A stretch of DNA of 64,000 nt from positions 62,001 to 126,000 of the forward strand of contig NZ_FYAU01000018.1 of NCBI RefSeq assembly GCF_900185725.1. The letters are read 5' to 3'. The notes under the pieces are model-generated. The model did no database searches and was not told the DNA's origin. It saw only the letters and a list, made by a program, of their open reading frames with translations. Origin of the DNA: Stappia sp. TSB10P1A (GTDB lineage: Bacteria; Pseudomonadota; Alphaproteobacteria; Rhizobiales; Stappiaceae). Of the stretch, positions 37,603-46,362 are shown in pieces; within the stretch, counting starts at the first letter, position 1, and the number at the start of each line of letters is the position of its first letter. The translations under genes were made by a program, and so were the position numbers.

Positions 37603-37662
37603 GACGCCGATCTATACGCAGCCGGACGCCGCTGTCGAGAGCCTCCGGCCGCGCGTCGACGC

Positions 37663-38022
37663 TCAGTCGTAATAGATCTCGTTGTCGTCGAGATAGACGT
37701 TGCTGGCCTCGCAGATGTCGATGTCGATCGGATCGTCGAGCACCTCGCCGCCGCTCTCCGCGAGCCAGCCGACCCGGAAGGTCTGGGCGCAGGAGCCGCT
37801 GTCGGCGGTGAACTCGGCGCGCGCCGACTCGTCCGGGCGGATCGGCTGGCTGAGCCAGTTGCTCGACCAGCCGCTGCCGTCGTTGGTGTAGAAGCCGACG
37901 ACGGTGTTGTCGTCCGTGTTGTTGTAGATCTGGAAATAGCCTTCCGAGCCCGTGCCCGCGAGGGCCGTGGACGCGCAAAGGAACAGCGCCGCCGAAGCGG
38001 CCGCGAGCATGCGATGGGACAT
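37663..38022 (-). CDS. Small secreted protein of unknown function
   Basis: A 119-residue protein with a clear signal peptide (about 1-22, LAAASAALFLCASTALA) and a mature part rich in Asp, Ser, Gly, Asn and aromatic residues, with two cysteines (about 75 and 100, SGSCAQ and DIDICEAS). The cysteines could form a disulphide. The start at ATG 38022 has GAGGA at seven to eight bases. No family recognised; periplasmic location is inferred. Confidence 0.7.
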   Translation of the reverse strand: MSHRMLAAASAALFLCASTALAGTGSEGYFQIYNNTDDNTVVGFYTNDGSGWSSNWLSQPIRPDESARAEFTADSGSCAQTFRVGWLAESGGEVLDDPIDIDICEASNVYLDDNEIYYD

Positions 38023-38114
38023 GCGGTTTTCCTCAGGAGAGGCCGCCACGACGACGGCGGCCGGAAGACTAATCCGGCCTTGGGAAAAGCGCGAGTCGCT
38101 TCGCGCGGCCGCTG

Positions 38115-39215
38115 TCAGGTGTTGAACTTGAACAGCAGCACGTCGCCGTCCTTGACCACATATTCCTTGCCTTCGTCGCGGGCCTTGCCCGCTTCCTTGG
38201 CCGCCGTTTCGCCGCCAAGGGTGACGAAATCGTCGAAGGCGATGGTCTGGGCGCGGATGAAGCCGCGCTCGAAATCGCTGTGGATGACGCCGGCCGCCTG
38301 CGGCGCCTTGGTGCCCTTGCGGATCGTCCAGGCGCGGGCTTCCTTCGGGCCGGCGGTGAAATAGGTGATCAGGTCGAGCAGGTCGTAGCCGGCGCGGATC
38401 AGCCGGTCGAGACCCGGCTCCTCGAGACCCATGGTCTCCAGATACTCGGCCTGTTCCGCATCGTCGAGCTGGGCGATCTCGGACTCGATGGCGGCGGAGA
38501 TCACGACGCAGGCGGCGCCTTCCGCCTCGGCCATCTCGCGCACCCGCTCGGACTGGGCATTGCCGGTGGCCGAGCAGGCTTCCTCGACATTGCAGACATA
38601 GAGGATCGGCTTGGTGGTCAGCAGGTTGAGGCCGGCGAGGATCTTGCGCTCGTCCGGGCCCGACACGTCGAGCAGGCGCGCCGGCTTGCCGTCGCGCAAG
38701 AGCTCCAGCGCGCCTTCCATGATCGGGATCACCGCCTTGGCGTCCTTGTCGCCGCCGGTCGCCTTCTTCTTCAGCGGCGCGAGACGGCGCTCGAGGCTCT
38801 CCATGTCGGCGATCATCAGCTCGGTCTCGACGGTCTGGGCATCGGCGATGGGATCGATGCGGCCCTCGACATGGGTGATGTCGTCATCCTCGAAGCAGCG
38901 CAGCACATGGGCGATGGCGTCGACCTCGCGGATATTGGCGAGGAACTGGTTGCCGAGGCCCTCGCCCTTGGAGGCGCCGCGCACCAGGCCGGCAATGTCG
39001 ACGAAGGTGAGGCGCGTCGGCACGATACTGGCCGACTTGGCGATCCGGGCGATGTCCTTCAGGCGCGGATCCGGCACGGCGACCTCGCCGGTGTTCGGCT
39101 CGATGGTGCAGAAGGGATAGTTCGCCGCCTGGGCCGCCGCCGTCTTGGTCAAGGCGTTGAACAGCGTGGACTTGCCCACATTCGGCAGGCCGACAATGCC
39201 GCACTGGAATCCCAT
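38115..39215 (-). CDS. ychF: Ribosome-binding ATPase YchF
   Basis: A 366-residue Obg-family GTPase-fold ATPase. N-terminal IVGLPNVGKSTLFNAL, switch NYPFCTIEPN, and FVDIAGLVRGASKGEG are characteristic; a C-terminal TGS domain completes the protein. It binds ribosomes. It lies 6 bases after pth, in the order rplY-pth-ychF. Confidence 0.97.
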   Translation of the reverse strand: MGFQCGIVGLPNVGKSTLFNALTKTAAAQAANYPFCTIEPNTGEVAVPDPRLKDIARIAKSASIVPTRLTFVDIAGLVRGASKGEGLGNQFLANIREVDAIAHVLRCFEDDDITHVEGRIDPIADAQTVETELMIADMESLERRLAPLKKKATGGDKDAKAVIPIMEGALELLRDGKPARLLDVSGPDERKILAGLNLLTTKPILYVCNVEEACSATGNAQSERVREMAEAEGAACVVISAAIESEIAQLDDAEQAEYLETMGLEEPGLDRLIRAGYDLLDLITYFTAGPKEARAWTIRKGTKAPQAAGVIHSDFERGFIRAQTIAFDDFVTLGGETAAKEAGKARDEGKEYVVKDGDVLLFKFNT

Positions 39216-39221
39216 CTCGTC

Positions 39222-39974
39222 TCAGTCCTTCTTTCCAAACATGCGCGCGAGCTGCTCGGCGAGCCCCGTCTTGGGCGTACTGGTCTTGGGCGTACTGGTC
39301 TTGGGCGCGCTGTCACCGCCGCGCCGCGGCAGCGGCGGGGTCGGATCGCGGGAGGTGCCGCCCATGCCCGCGCCGGGCTCCTTGCGGGGCTTCTGCGGCT
39401 TTGCCGGGGCGAGCGCCAGATGCAGCCGGTTGCAGAATTCCGAGTGGTGGCCGCCGGCCAGCAGGCCGGCCTCCGCGGCGATCTTGTCGAGCAACGGATC
39501 GAGCCAGTCGGCGTCGACCTTTGCGAAATCGCCGAGCACATAGGCGGTGACGCGGTCCTTGTGGCCGGGATGGCCGATGCCGAGCCGCACGCGCGAATAC
39601 TCCTTGCCCAGATGGGCGTCGATCGAGCGGATGCCGTTATGGCCGCCGCTGCCGCCCCCGACCTTGGTGCGAACCTTGCCCGGCGGCAGGTCGAGTTCGT
39701 CGTAGAGCACGATGACGTCGGCGGGCGCGAGCTTGTAGAAGCGGGCGGCGTCGCCGACCGCACGGCCGGACTCGTTCATATAGGTCTGGGGTTTCATCAG
39801 CATCACCTTCTCGCCGTCGAGAAGGCCCTCGCTGACATCCGCGTGAAAGCGGCTCCGCCACGGGCCGAAGGTGGAATTCCGGCCGTGGATCGCGTCCACG
39901 GCCAGAAAGCCGATATTGTGGCGGTTGCGGGCGTATTTCTCGCCCGGATTGCCGAGGCCGACGATGAGGCGCAT
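39222..39974 (-). CDS. pth: Peptidyl-tRNA hydrolase with extended C-terminus
   Basis: Releases tRNA from dropped-off peptidyl-tRNA. The 250-residue protein has [20 protein letters not shown] (catalytic His19) and [13 protein letters not shown]. About 55 residues beyond the usual ~195 form a Lys/Pro/Thr-rich tail. Part of this tail is three copies of a five-residue unit coded by a 15-bp repeat (39268-39312), followed by a basic tail, LARMFGKKD. The tail may bind RNA or be disordered. Confidence 0.95.
   Translation of the reverse strand: MRLIVGLGNPGEKYARNRHNIGFLAVDAIHGRNSTFGPWRSRFHADVSEGLLDGEKVMLMKPQTYMNESGRAVGDAARFYKLAPADVIVLYDELDLPPGKVRTKVGGGSGGHNGIRSIDAHLGKEYSRVRLGIGHPGHKDRVTAYVLGDFAKVDADWLDPLLDKIAAEAGLLAGGHHSEFCNRLHLALAPAKPQKPRKEPGAGMGGTSRDPTPPLPRRGGDSAPKTSTPKTSTPKTGLAEQLARMFGKKD
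39268..39312 (-). repeat. 15-bp tandem repeat in pth tail
   Basis: Three copies of a 15-bp unit at 39268-39282, 39283-39297 and 39298-39312. The third differs at one or two bases. Read on the minus strand it encodes Lys-Thr-Ser-Thr-Pro units (KTSTP). Confidence 0.88.
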
Positions 39975-40018
39975 GGGAACTCCCCGTCACTTCTCCGCGC
40001 CGGCCGGCGAGCGGGGGC

Positions 40019-40633
40019 TCAGCCCTCGCTCTCCTCCTCGGCACCGTCTCCAGCCGAACCGGCACCGCCGCCGGGAGCGGCGATCGTCGCGATGGTGAAA
40101 TCGCGGTCGGTGATGGTCGGGGCGCAGCCGGCGGGAATGGCCACGGCCGAAATGTGGATCGAATCGCCGACCTTGGCCTTGGCCAGGTCGATGACCAGCG
40201 CATCCGGAATGGCGTCGCCGGGCACGGTCATCTCGACCGTGTGGCGCACCACGTTGAGCACGCCGCCGGCCTTGATGCCCGGGCACTTCTCTTCGTTGAC
40301 GAAGTGGACCGGCACGTCGACGGTCAGCGTCGCGCCCTTGGACACGCGCAGGAAGTCGACATGGATCAGGTCGTCGCGAACCGGATCGAGCTGGTAGTCC
40401 TTGGCGATCACGCGGTGCGCGACGCCGTCGACCTCGATGGTGCCCAGATGGGTCATGAAGCCGCCGCGATGCAGGGCGATCGTGGACTCCTTGATCGGAA
40501 TCGCGATCGGCAGGGCAGCTTTCTTCTCGCCGTAGATCACGGCGGGGACGAGGCCTTCACGGCGAAGTGCGCGAGCGGCCCCCTTGCCAACCCGATCCCT
40601 CACCGAAGCCTTCAGCACATAGCCTTCAGCCAT
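40019..40633 (-). CDS. rplY: 50S ribosomal protein L25 (Ctc form)
   Basis: A 204-residue long (Ctc-type) L25 with the N-terminal 5S rRNA-binding domain (about 1-90, [20 protein letters not shown]) and a C-terminal domain with [20 protein letters not shown]. The extreme C-terminus is an acidic, Gly/Glu-rich tail. It is the first gene of rplY-pth-ychF; AAGGAG precedes the ATG and a promoter matches at 40735-40763. Confidence 0.93.
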   Translation of the reverse strand: MAEGYVLKASVRDRVGKGAARALRREGLVPAVIYGEKKAALPIAIPIKESTIALHRGGFMTHLGTIEVDGVAHRVIAKDYQLDPVRDDLIHVDFLRVSKGATLTVDVPVHFVNEEKCPGIKAGGVLNVVRHTVEMTVPGDAIPDALVIDLAKAKVGDSIHISAVAIPAGCAPTITDRDFTIATIAAPGGGAGSAGDGAEEESEG

Positions 40634-40734
40634 GGTAGTTCTCCTTGATGTCTCGTGAAAGGGGAGGGCATTGTCGCCTCGATGCGGCATGCCGACCCGA
40701 TGCGCCGCCTCCAGGGGTGCAGGTGCGCGCGGCT

Positions 40735-40763
40735 GCTATAGCCGAAGGCGCGGAAAAGGGCAA
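40735..40763 (-). promoter_or_regulatory. Candidate sigma-70 promoter of rplY operon
   Basis: On the minus strand, TTGCCC (plus 40758-40763) and TATAGC (plus 40735-40740) are separated by exactly 17 bases. The start of rplY lies about 100 bases downstream. This is a good match for the alphaproteobacterial -35/-10 consensus. Confidence 0.55.
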
Positions 40764-41026
40764 GCGCGGGCGGGGTTTTCGCGGAAAATGCGCTGCCATT
40801 GCGGCAGGCTGCGCGTGTGCCCGCCGGCCCGATTACTCTGCCGCAGCGTCAATTTCAGTGCACGGCCGGGGCCGAGCCGCTTGCATGTTGCCGTCAAAGC
40901 GGATTTCTATGGCGGCATCGCCGCAAGGAAGGTGCGAACCTGCGCTTTCCCCATGAGAGTCTGGTCCGGATAGGGTGCGCCCGCGCACCGGCCGGTGCGG
41001 CGGACCGGGCAATGATGGGGGGGATC
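40764..41026. other. Intergenic region with no gene seen
   Basis: Stretch between the rplY promoter and the PDC-like gene. A hairpin GTGCG/CGCAC occurs near 40975-40990. No coding sequence or clear promoter was identified for the plus-strand gene. Confidence 0.3.
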
Positions 41027-41620
41027 ATGCTGACCAGGGTTTTCAGGCTGATGGCGGTTTCGTTGCTTGCGGCGGCCTTGGCCGGTCCCGCGCAGGGCAC
41101 CGGCCTGAATGTCTTCGAGAGCGATCTCGCCGTGCTGGCAAGGACGCGGCTTGCCGAAGTGGCCCGGTCGCCGCGGGTGATCGCGGCGGTGCGCGAGCAG
41201 AACCGGCAGACCGCGCAATACACCCAGGAGCAGATCACCGAGCTCGACGAGCAATGGATAAGGGAGGCGGAAAGCGGCAGCCACGGCCAGCTCATTGCCG
41301 GTGTGCTGGACCACGAGGTTTCCCGTTATCTGGCAAGGCTGCAGGACGACAGCCAGGGGCTGTTCACGGAAATCATCCTGATGGACGCCGTCGGACTCAA
41401 TGTCGCGGTCAGCCGGGTGACCACCGACTACTGGCAGGGCGATGAGGACAAGTGGCAGAAGACGTTCCTCGTCGGGCCGCACAGCCTGCATATCGGCCCG
41501 CTGGAGGAAGACCTGTCCACCCGCACGGTGCAGAGCCAGGTGAGCGTGCCCGTCGTCGACCCGCAGACGGGAGAGCCGATCGGGGCCCTGACCTTCGGGA
41601 TCGATGTGGAAGAGCTGTAG
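41027..41620 (+). CDS. Periplasmic PDC-like sensor-domain protein
   Basis: A 197-residue protein with a signal peptide (about 1-26, LLAAALAGPAQG) and a soluble domain resembling the PDC/Cache sensor fold of chemoreceptors and kinases: an N-terminal helix, then FTEIILMDAVGLNVAVSRVTTDYW and GEPIGALTFGIDVEEL, the strand pattern of the ligand-binding half. There is no transmembrane or output domain, so this is a stand-alone secreted sensor domain. The neighbouring ABC importer makes a ligand-binding role plausible. Start ATG 41027 follows GGGGGG; ATG 41012 and 41015 are alternatives. Confidence 0.7.
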   Translation: MLTRVFRLMAVSLLAAALAGPAQGTGLNVFESDLAVLARTRLAEVARSPRVIAAVREQNRQTAQYTQEQITELDEQWIREAESGSHGQLIAGVLDHEVSRYLARLQDDSQGLFTEIILMDAVGLNVAVSRVTTDYWQGDEDKWQKTFLVGPHSLHIGPLEEDLSTRTVQSQVSVPVVDPQTGEPIGALTFGIDVEEL

Positions 41621-41806
41621 GCCCGCCGCTGCGATCAACGATAAGACCCTGCACAGATTGACAAGTCGGGCCGGCTGCGGTCACCTGCGCCGGCACATTG
41701 CCGCCCCGCGTCGCCGCTCGACAGGGCTGCGCCGGCAGGCAGGGAACGTCCGCGAGACGGACACAACAGGACCGGCGCGGACGACCGGCCATATCGGGAG
41801 GGTGCC

Positions 41807-42841
41807 ATGAAGGCTTTGACCAAACGCGGATTCGTGAAACTGGCGGCGGCTGCCGGCATTGCCGCCGGCGTGAGCCTCGCGCCGCTGGCCAGCGCCGTCG
41901 CGGCCGACAAGATCACCGTCGGCGCGCTGCGCTTCACCTCGCACGCGCCGAGCTTCATCGCCTTCGAGCGCGGCTATTTCGCCGAGGAAGGCCTCGACGT
42001 CACCTTCGAGTATTTCCAGGCGGCGCAGCCGATGGCGGTGGCGATCGCCTCCGGGGATGTCGACTTCGGCATCACGGCGATTTCCGGCGGCCTGATCAAC
42101 CTTGCCGAGAAGGGCGCGATCAAGGTGGTCGGCGGCGGCCTGCAGGAGGAGCCGGGCGTCGATGGGCAGATGATCCTGGTGTCCAAGGCGGCCTATGACG
42201 CGGGCGTGACCTCGCCGGCGCAGCTCAAGGGCAAGAGCTTCGGCATCACCCAGACCGGGTCGTCGTTCCACTACATCGCCCACAAGATCGCCGACAAGGA
42301 AGGCTTCGACCGCTCGGAACTGACCCTGCGGCCGCTGCAGAAAGTCGGCGCGATCATCGGCGCGCTGAAGACCGGGCAGATCGACGCCTGGGCGATCGTC
42401 CCGCATATCGCCAAGCCGCTGGCCGAGGGGCCGGAGATCGAGGCGATCGGCATGGTCGCCGACTATATCCCGGCCTATCAGGTGACCACGGTCTTCACCT
42501 CGACCGCCAACACGGTGGACAAGCCGGACCTGGTCAAGCGCTTCCTCGCGGCCTTTTCCAAGGGCGCGGCCGACTTCAACGCGGCCCTGATCGACAAGAC
42601 CACGACCGAGGAAGAGGCCGAGGCGCTGGTGCAACTGCTGCACAAATACGTCAACAACGACGAGCCCTACGAGAAGGCGGCACCCTCGATCCGCAGCGGC
42701 GCGATGCGCATCAACGAGGGGGCGAAGCTGAACATGGCCTCGATCGCCGACCAGCTCGCCTGGTTCCAGTCGGAGAAGCTGGTCCCCGCGACGGTGACGA
42801 TGGAACTGCTGGTCGACCCGTCCTTCGTCGAGACGGACTGA
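41807..42841 (+). CDS. ABC importer periplasmic binding protein, NMT1/SsuA type
   Basis: A 344-residue binding protein. The N-terminus carries a basic-plus-hydrophobic leader with the KRGFVKLAAAAGIAAG motif, probably a Tat-type or cleaved leader (first ~32). The body matches the NMT1/SsuA family with LRFTSHAPSFIAFERGYFAEEGL, and SFGITQTGSSFHY in the middle. The family covers taurine, sulphonate, nitrate and thiamine-precursor substrates, so I leave the ligand open. Part of an importer with the two genes downstream. GGGAGG precedes the ATG. Confidence 0.9.
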   Translation: MKALTKRGFVKLAAAAGIAAGVSLAPLASAVAADKITVGALRFTSHAPSFIAFERGYFAEEGLDVTFEYFQAAQPMAVAIASGDVDFGITAISGGLINLAEKGAIKVVGGGLQEEPGVDGQMILVSKAAYDAGVTSPAQLKGKSFGITQTGSSFHYIAHKIADKEGFDRSELTLRPLQKVGAIIGALKTGQIDAWAIVPHIAKPLAEGPEIEAIGMVADYIPAYQVTTVFTSTANTVDKPDLVKRFLAAFSKGAADFNAALIDKTTTEEEAEALVQLLHKYVNNDEPYEKAAPSIRSGAMRINEGAKLNMASIADQLAWFQSEKLVPATVTMELLVDPSFVETD

Positions 42842-42879
42842 CGCCCGACCGGGCGAAGAGCGGGCAAGGAACGCAGCCG

Positions 42880-43653
42880 ATGGATCTCCTGCTGCGCGGG
42901 ATCACGCATCGCTATGGCGCGACCGAGGTGCTGAACGGCATCGACCTCACGGTCAGTGAGGGCGAGATCGTCTGCATCATCGGTCCGTCGGGCTGCGGCA
43001 AGTCGACCCTGCTGCGCTTCATCGGCGGGCTGGAGCGGCCGGACGAGGGCGAGGTGCTGCTCTCCGGCGAGGTGCCTGCCGGGTCGCTCAATCCGCTCAC
43101 CTATGTGTTCCAGGACTTCGCCCTGCTGCCCTGGCGCAGCGTCGAGGCGAATGTCTCCTTGGTGCTGGAGGACCATCCGCTGTCCGCAGCGGAGCGCGAG
43201 ACGATCGTCGCCGACGTGCTGGAGCGCACGGGGCTGTCCGATTTCCGCAAGGCGCTGCCGCGGCAGCTTTCCGGCGGCATGAAGCAGCGCGTCGCCATCG
43301 CGAGGGCGCTCAGCGTGCGCCCGGCGGTGATGCTGATGGACGAGCCGCTGTCGGCGCTCGACAGCCAGACGCGCGAGCTGCTGATGGACGATCTCGTCGC
43401 CCTGTGGCAGCGCGAGCGCTTCACCGCCTGCTACGTCACCCACAATCTGGCCGAGGCGGTGCGCCTCGGCCACCGCATCGTCGTGCTGTCGCGCCGGCCG
43501 GGACGCATCCGCACCGTTGTCGAGATCGACCGCGATCTCGGCGCGCGCGAGGCGGGCGATCCGAAGCTCGATGCCGTGCAGCGCGAGCTGTGGCAGCTCC
43601 TGCGCGACGAGGCGCGTGCCGCCGACAGGGAGATCGCCGATGACGTCGCTTGA
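42880..43653 (+). CDS. ABC importer ATP-binding protein
   Basis: A 257-residue ATPase of the SsuB/TauB group: Walker A GPSGCGKST, FQDFALLPWRSVEANV, signature LSGGMKQRVAIARAL and LMDEPLSALD. It couples ATP hydrolysis to the permease encoded next. The overlap with the permease gene is 14 bases. Confidence 0.94.
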   Translation: MDLLLRGITHRYGATEVLNGIDLTVSEGEIVCIIGPSGCGKSTLLRFIGGLERPDEGEVLLSGEVPAGSLNPLTYVFQDFALLPWRSVEANVSLVLEDHPLSAAERETIVADVLERTGLSDFRKALPRQLSGGMKQRVAIARALSVRPAVMLMDEPLSALDSQTRELLMDDLVALWQRERFTACYVTHNLAEAVRLGHRIVVLSRRPGRIRTVVEIDRDLGAREAGDPKLDAVQRELWQLLRDEARAADREIADDVA

Positions 43654-44494
43654 GCAGTCGTCGCTTGACCAGACGTCCGGCGGCCGGGCAGCCGGGGAGC
43701 AACGCGAGGGTCTGCGCCCGGTTCCCTATCGCGGCGGCGGTTTTCGCCCGGTGCCGATCCGGCTGATCGGGCCCTTCGTGTTCCTGGCGATCGTCGCGCT
43801 GTGGGAGGCGGGATCGCGCAGCGGCGTGATCAGCAACCTGGTGCTGCCGGCACCGAGCGAGGCGTTCGAAGCTTTCAGCTATCTGGTCGAATCGGGGCAG
43901 CTCTGGCGGCATCTGTCGGCCTCGCTGCAGCGCCTCGTCATCGGCTGGACGCTCGGCACCGCCCTCGGCATCACCGTCGGGCTCGCCATCGGCCTGTTCT
44001 CGCTGGCCCGCGCCGGCCTGTTGCCGCTGGTCTCGGCCCTGTTCCCGATCCCGAAGATCGCCCTCTTGCCGCTCTTCGTGATCTGGTTCGGCATCGGCGA
44101 GGGCTCGAAGGTCGCCACGATCCTGTTCGGCACGTTCTTCCCGACGGTGATCGCCACCTATGGCGGGGTCGACAATGTCGACCGCACCCTGGTGCGCATG
44201 GGCCAGTCCTTCGGCCTGTCCTGGCGCTCCATCGTGCGCAAGATCATCCTGCCCGGCGCCATGCCGGCGATCCTGTCCGGCTGCCGGATCTCGGCGTCGA
44301 TCGGCATCATCCTGCTGGTGGCGGCCGAGATGATCGGCGCCGAATACGGCGTCGGCGCCTATATCCTGATGGCCGGCAGCCTGTTCGCCACCGACCAGTT
44401 GCTGGCCGGCGTCGCGATCCTGTCGATGCTCGGGCTGATCGTCAGCTGGCTGATCGGCCGGCTGGAGCGCTGGCTGCTGGCCTGGCGCGGCTGA
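43640..44494 (+). CDS. ABC importer permease (SsuC/TauC type)
   Basis: A 284-residue BPD permease with about six helices. The EAA-like coupling loop appears as MGQSFGLSWRSIVRKIILPG, and IPKIALLPLFVIWFGIGEGSK is diagnostic of SsuC/TauC. The first ~40 residues are polar and poorly conserved. Ends before a bidirectional hairpin at 44519. Confidence 0.93.
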   Translation: MTSLEQSSLDQTSGGRAAGEQREGLRPVPYRGGGFRPVPIRLIGPFVFLAIVALWEAGSRSGVISNLVLPAPSEAFEAFSYLVESGQLWRHLSASLQRLVIGWTLGTALGITVGLAIGLFSLARAGLLPLVSALFPIPKIALLPLFVIWFGIGEGSKVATILFGTFFPTVIATYGGVDNVDRTLVRMGQSFGLSWRSIVRKIILPGAMPAILSGCRISASIGIILLVAAEMIGAEYGVGAYILMAGSLFATDQLLAGVAILSMLGLIVSWLIGRLERWLLAWRG

Positions 44495-44518
44495 TCAGCG
44501 TCAACGGGCAAAAGCAGA

Positions 44519-44549
44519 AACGCCCGGAGCCATGCGGCATCCGGGCGTT
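44519..44549 (-). terminator. Terminator hairpin between permease and prs
   Basis: Arms AACGCCCGGA (44519-44528) and TCCGGGCGTT (44540-44549), with an inner GCC/GGC pair extending the stem. On the minus strand it is followed by TTTCTGCTTTT, a good match for termination of prs; it could also stop plus-strand transcripts. Confidence 0.75.
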
Positions 44550-44574
44550 CGAGAGGCATGGCCCTGGCTGGCGA

Positions 44575-45507
44575 TCAGCCGAAGAGGCTCGACACCGACT
44601 GTTCGAGCGCGGTGCGCGAGATCGCCTCGCCCATCAAGGGGGCGATCGAGACGGTGCGGATGTTCGGCGCGGCAAGCACCGCGGCGGTCGGCTCGATGGA
44701 ATTGGTGATGACCAGTTCCTTGAGCTTCGACGAGGACACGCGCGCGACCGCGCCGCCCGACAGGACGCCATGGGTGATATAGGCGGTGACCGACTTGGCG
44801 CCCTGGTTGAGCAGCGCCTCGGCGGCGTTGCACAGGGTGCCGCCGGAATCGACGATGTCGTCGACGAGGATGCAGTCGCGGCCCGACGGATCGCCGATGA
44901 TGTTCATGACTTCCGACTCGCCAGGCTTGTCGCGGCGCTTGTCGACGATCGCCAGCGGCGCGTCGATGCGCTTGGCGAGCGCGCGGGCGCGCACCACGCC
45001 GCCGACATCCGGGGAGACGACCATGACGTTGTCCGTCGAATAGCGCTCCTTGATGTCGCGGGTCATCACCGGCGCAGCGAACAGATTGTCGGTCGGAATG
45101 TCGAAGAAGCCCTGGATCTGGCCGGCATGGAGATCCAGCGTCAGCACGCGGTGGGCGCCGGCATGGGTGATCAGGTTGGCGACCAGCTTGGCCGAGATCG
45201 GCGTGCGGCCGGAGGCGCGGCGGTCCTGACGGGCATAACCGAAATAGGGCACGACGGCGGTGATGCGCTTGGCGGAGGAGCGGCGCAGCGCGTCGATGAC
45301 GATCAGCAGCTCCATCAGGTGGTCATTGGCCGGAAAGCTGGTCGACTGCAGGACGAAAACGTCCTCGCCGCGTACGTTTTCCTGCAGTTCGACGAAAATC
45401 TCCTGGTCGGCGAAACGGCGCACCTGACACTTTGCCAGGGGCGCCCCGAGATAGGACGAGATTTCCTCTGCAAGCGCGCGATTGGAATTGCCCGCGACGA
45501 TCTTCAT
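44575..45507 (-). CDS. prs: Ribose-phosphate pyrophosphokinase
   Basis: Makes PRPP from ribose-5-phosphate and ATP. The 310-residue protein has [20 protein letters not shown] at the N-terminus and the PRPP loop [15 protein letters not shown]. Start ATG 45507 ([13 protein letters not shown]) has AAGGA upstream. Prs is essential in most bacteria, and the product feeds apt in this window. Confidence 0.97.
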   Translation of the reverse strand: MKIVAGNSNRALAEEISSYLGAPLAKCQVRRFADQEIFVELQENVRGEDVFVLQSTSFPANDHLMELLIVIDALRRSSAKRITAVVPYFGYARQDRRASGRTPISAKLVANLITHAGAHRVLTLDLHAGQIQGFFDIPTDNLFAAPVMTRDIKERYSTDNVMVVSPDVGGVVRARALAKRIDAPLAIVDKRRDKPGESEVMNIIGDPSGRDCILVDDIVDSGGTLCNAAEALLNQGAKSVTAYITHGVLSGGAVARVSSSKLKELVITNSIEPTAAVLAAPNIRTVSIAPLMGEAISRTALEQSVSSLFG

Positions 45508-45745
45508 GGCCCGCAAGTCCTTTCTTGGGTCCGCCGCCGCACGGGGAACGCAGCGCCGGTACGACAGGGTCACACGGTGGTCTGTCTGGTCTTCTTTCGT
45601 GGCCTAGGTCGAAGCGCGGCAGGCCAGACCGGAGTCCGGCATCGGCGAGCCTTCCTCCAACAGGCGGCGGCGTTTTAACAACGCGTCCCGCCTTGCACAA
45701 CCGGCCAGTGGGCCTGCCGGCAAATTTTCCCGGATCGCGGCGCGC

Positions 45746-46264
45746 TCAGCGGCGCAGCCAGGCGGCGAGTTCGGCCACCGAACGGCGGGCAGCCCGGTTG
45801 AGCGCGGTGTCGTCGACGCCGGACCAGGGATCGCCGGACGAGCCCGGCGCCGATTCCTGGCCGAGGATCCGGTGCAGCCTGTTGCCGCCGGCGTCGACGA
45901 TGTCGAACACATAGAACAGCGTCGTCTGGGACTGGTCGCCGGACGCGGAGAGATAGCCGTTGATGCGATAGGTCGCCGGAGCTCCGACCCGGCGCACCAG
46001 GCGCAGGTTCTGCTCGCGCGCCTCGGTGCCGATCTGCCGCGACAGGGCATCGGCGATGTTGCCGGGAGCGCCGGTGAAGGGTTCGAAGGCGAATGTCGCC
46101 TGATCGGCCGGAACGCTGGGCACCGGCCGGCTCGCCGCAGGAGCGCTCGCGCCGGAGATGGAGGCCGATGGCGTCGGATCGCCGGCGCAGGCGGCCAGCA
46201 GCAGCGCAAGCGCCGGCACGACGGCTCGCAGAGCGGATTTTCTGGTGAGGTGGAACGCGCTCAT
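45746..46264 (-). CDS. Putative lipoprotein
   Basis: A 172-residue protein with a lipoprotein signal: basic start, hydrophobic core and LLLAACAG with the lipid-modified cysteine (about residue 26). The mature part starts with a Ser/Pro/Ala-rich linker (about 30-52), then a compact domain with FEPFTGAPGNIADALSR and YRINGYLSASG. No family is recognised. It should be anchored in the outer or inner membrane. Confidence 0.78.
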   Translation of the reverse strand: MSAFHLTRKSALRAVVPALALLLAACAGDPTPSASISGASAPAASRPVPSVPADQATFAFEPFTGAPGNIADALSRQIGTEAREQNLRLVRRVGAPATYRINGYLSASGDQSQTTLFYVFDIVDAGGNRLHRILGQESAPGSSGDPWSGVDDTALNRAARRSVAELAAWLRR

Positions 46265-46362
46265 CTGGCCTTGCTGGTCCCCGTGTCCGTCGTCGGTGCT
46301 TGCCCGGTGGCCATGGACGACACCCGCCTGCCGCCGGTCATGGCTCCGTTCGGTTTCTTCGT

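Noticed and set aside
38280-40397. 705-codon plus-strand frame across ychF-pth-rplY
   Set aside because: Antisense to three essential genes; contains no domain.
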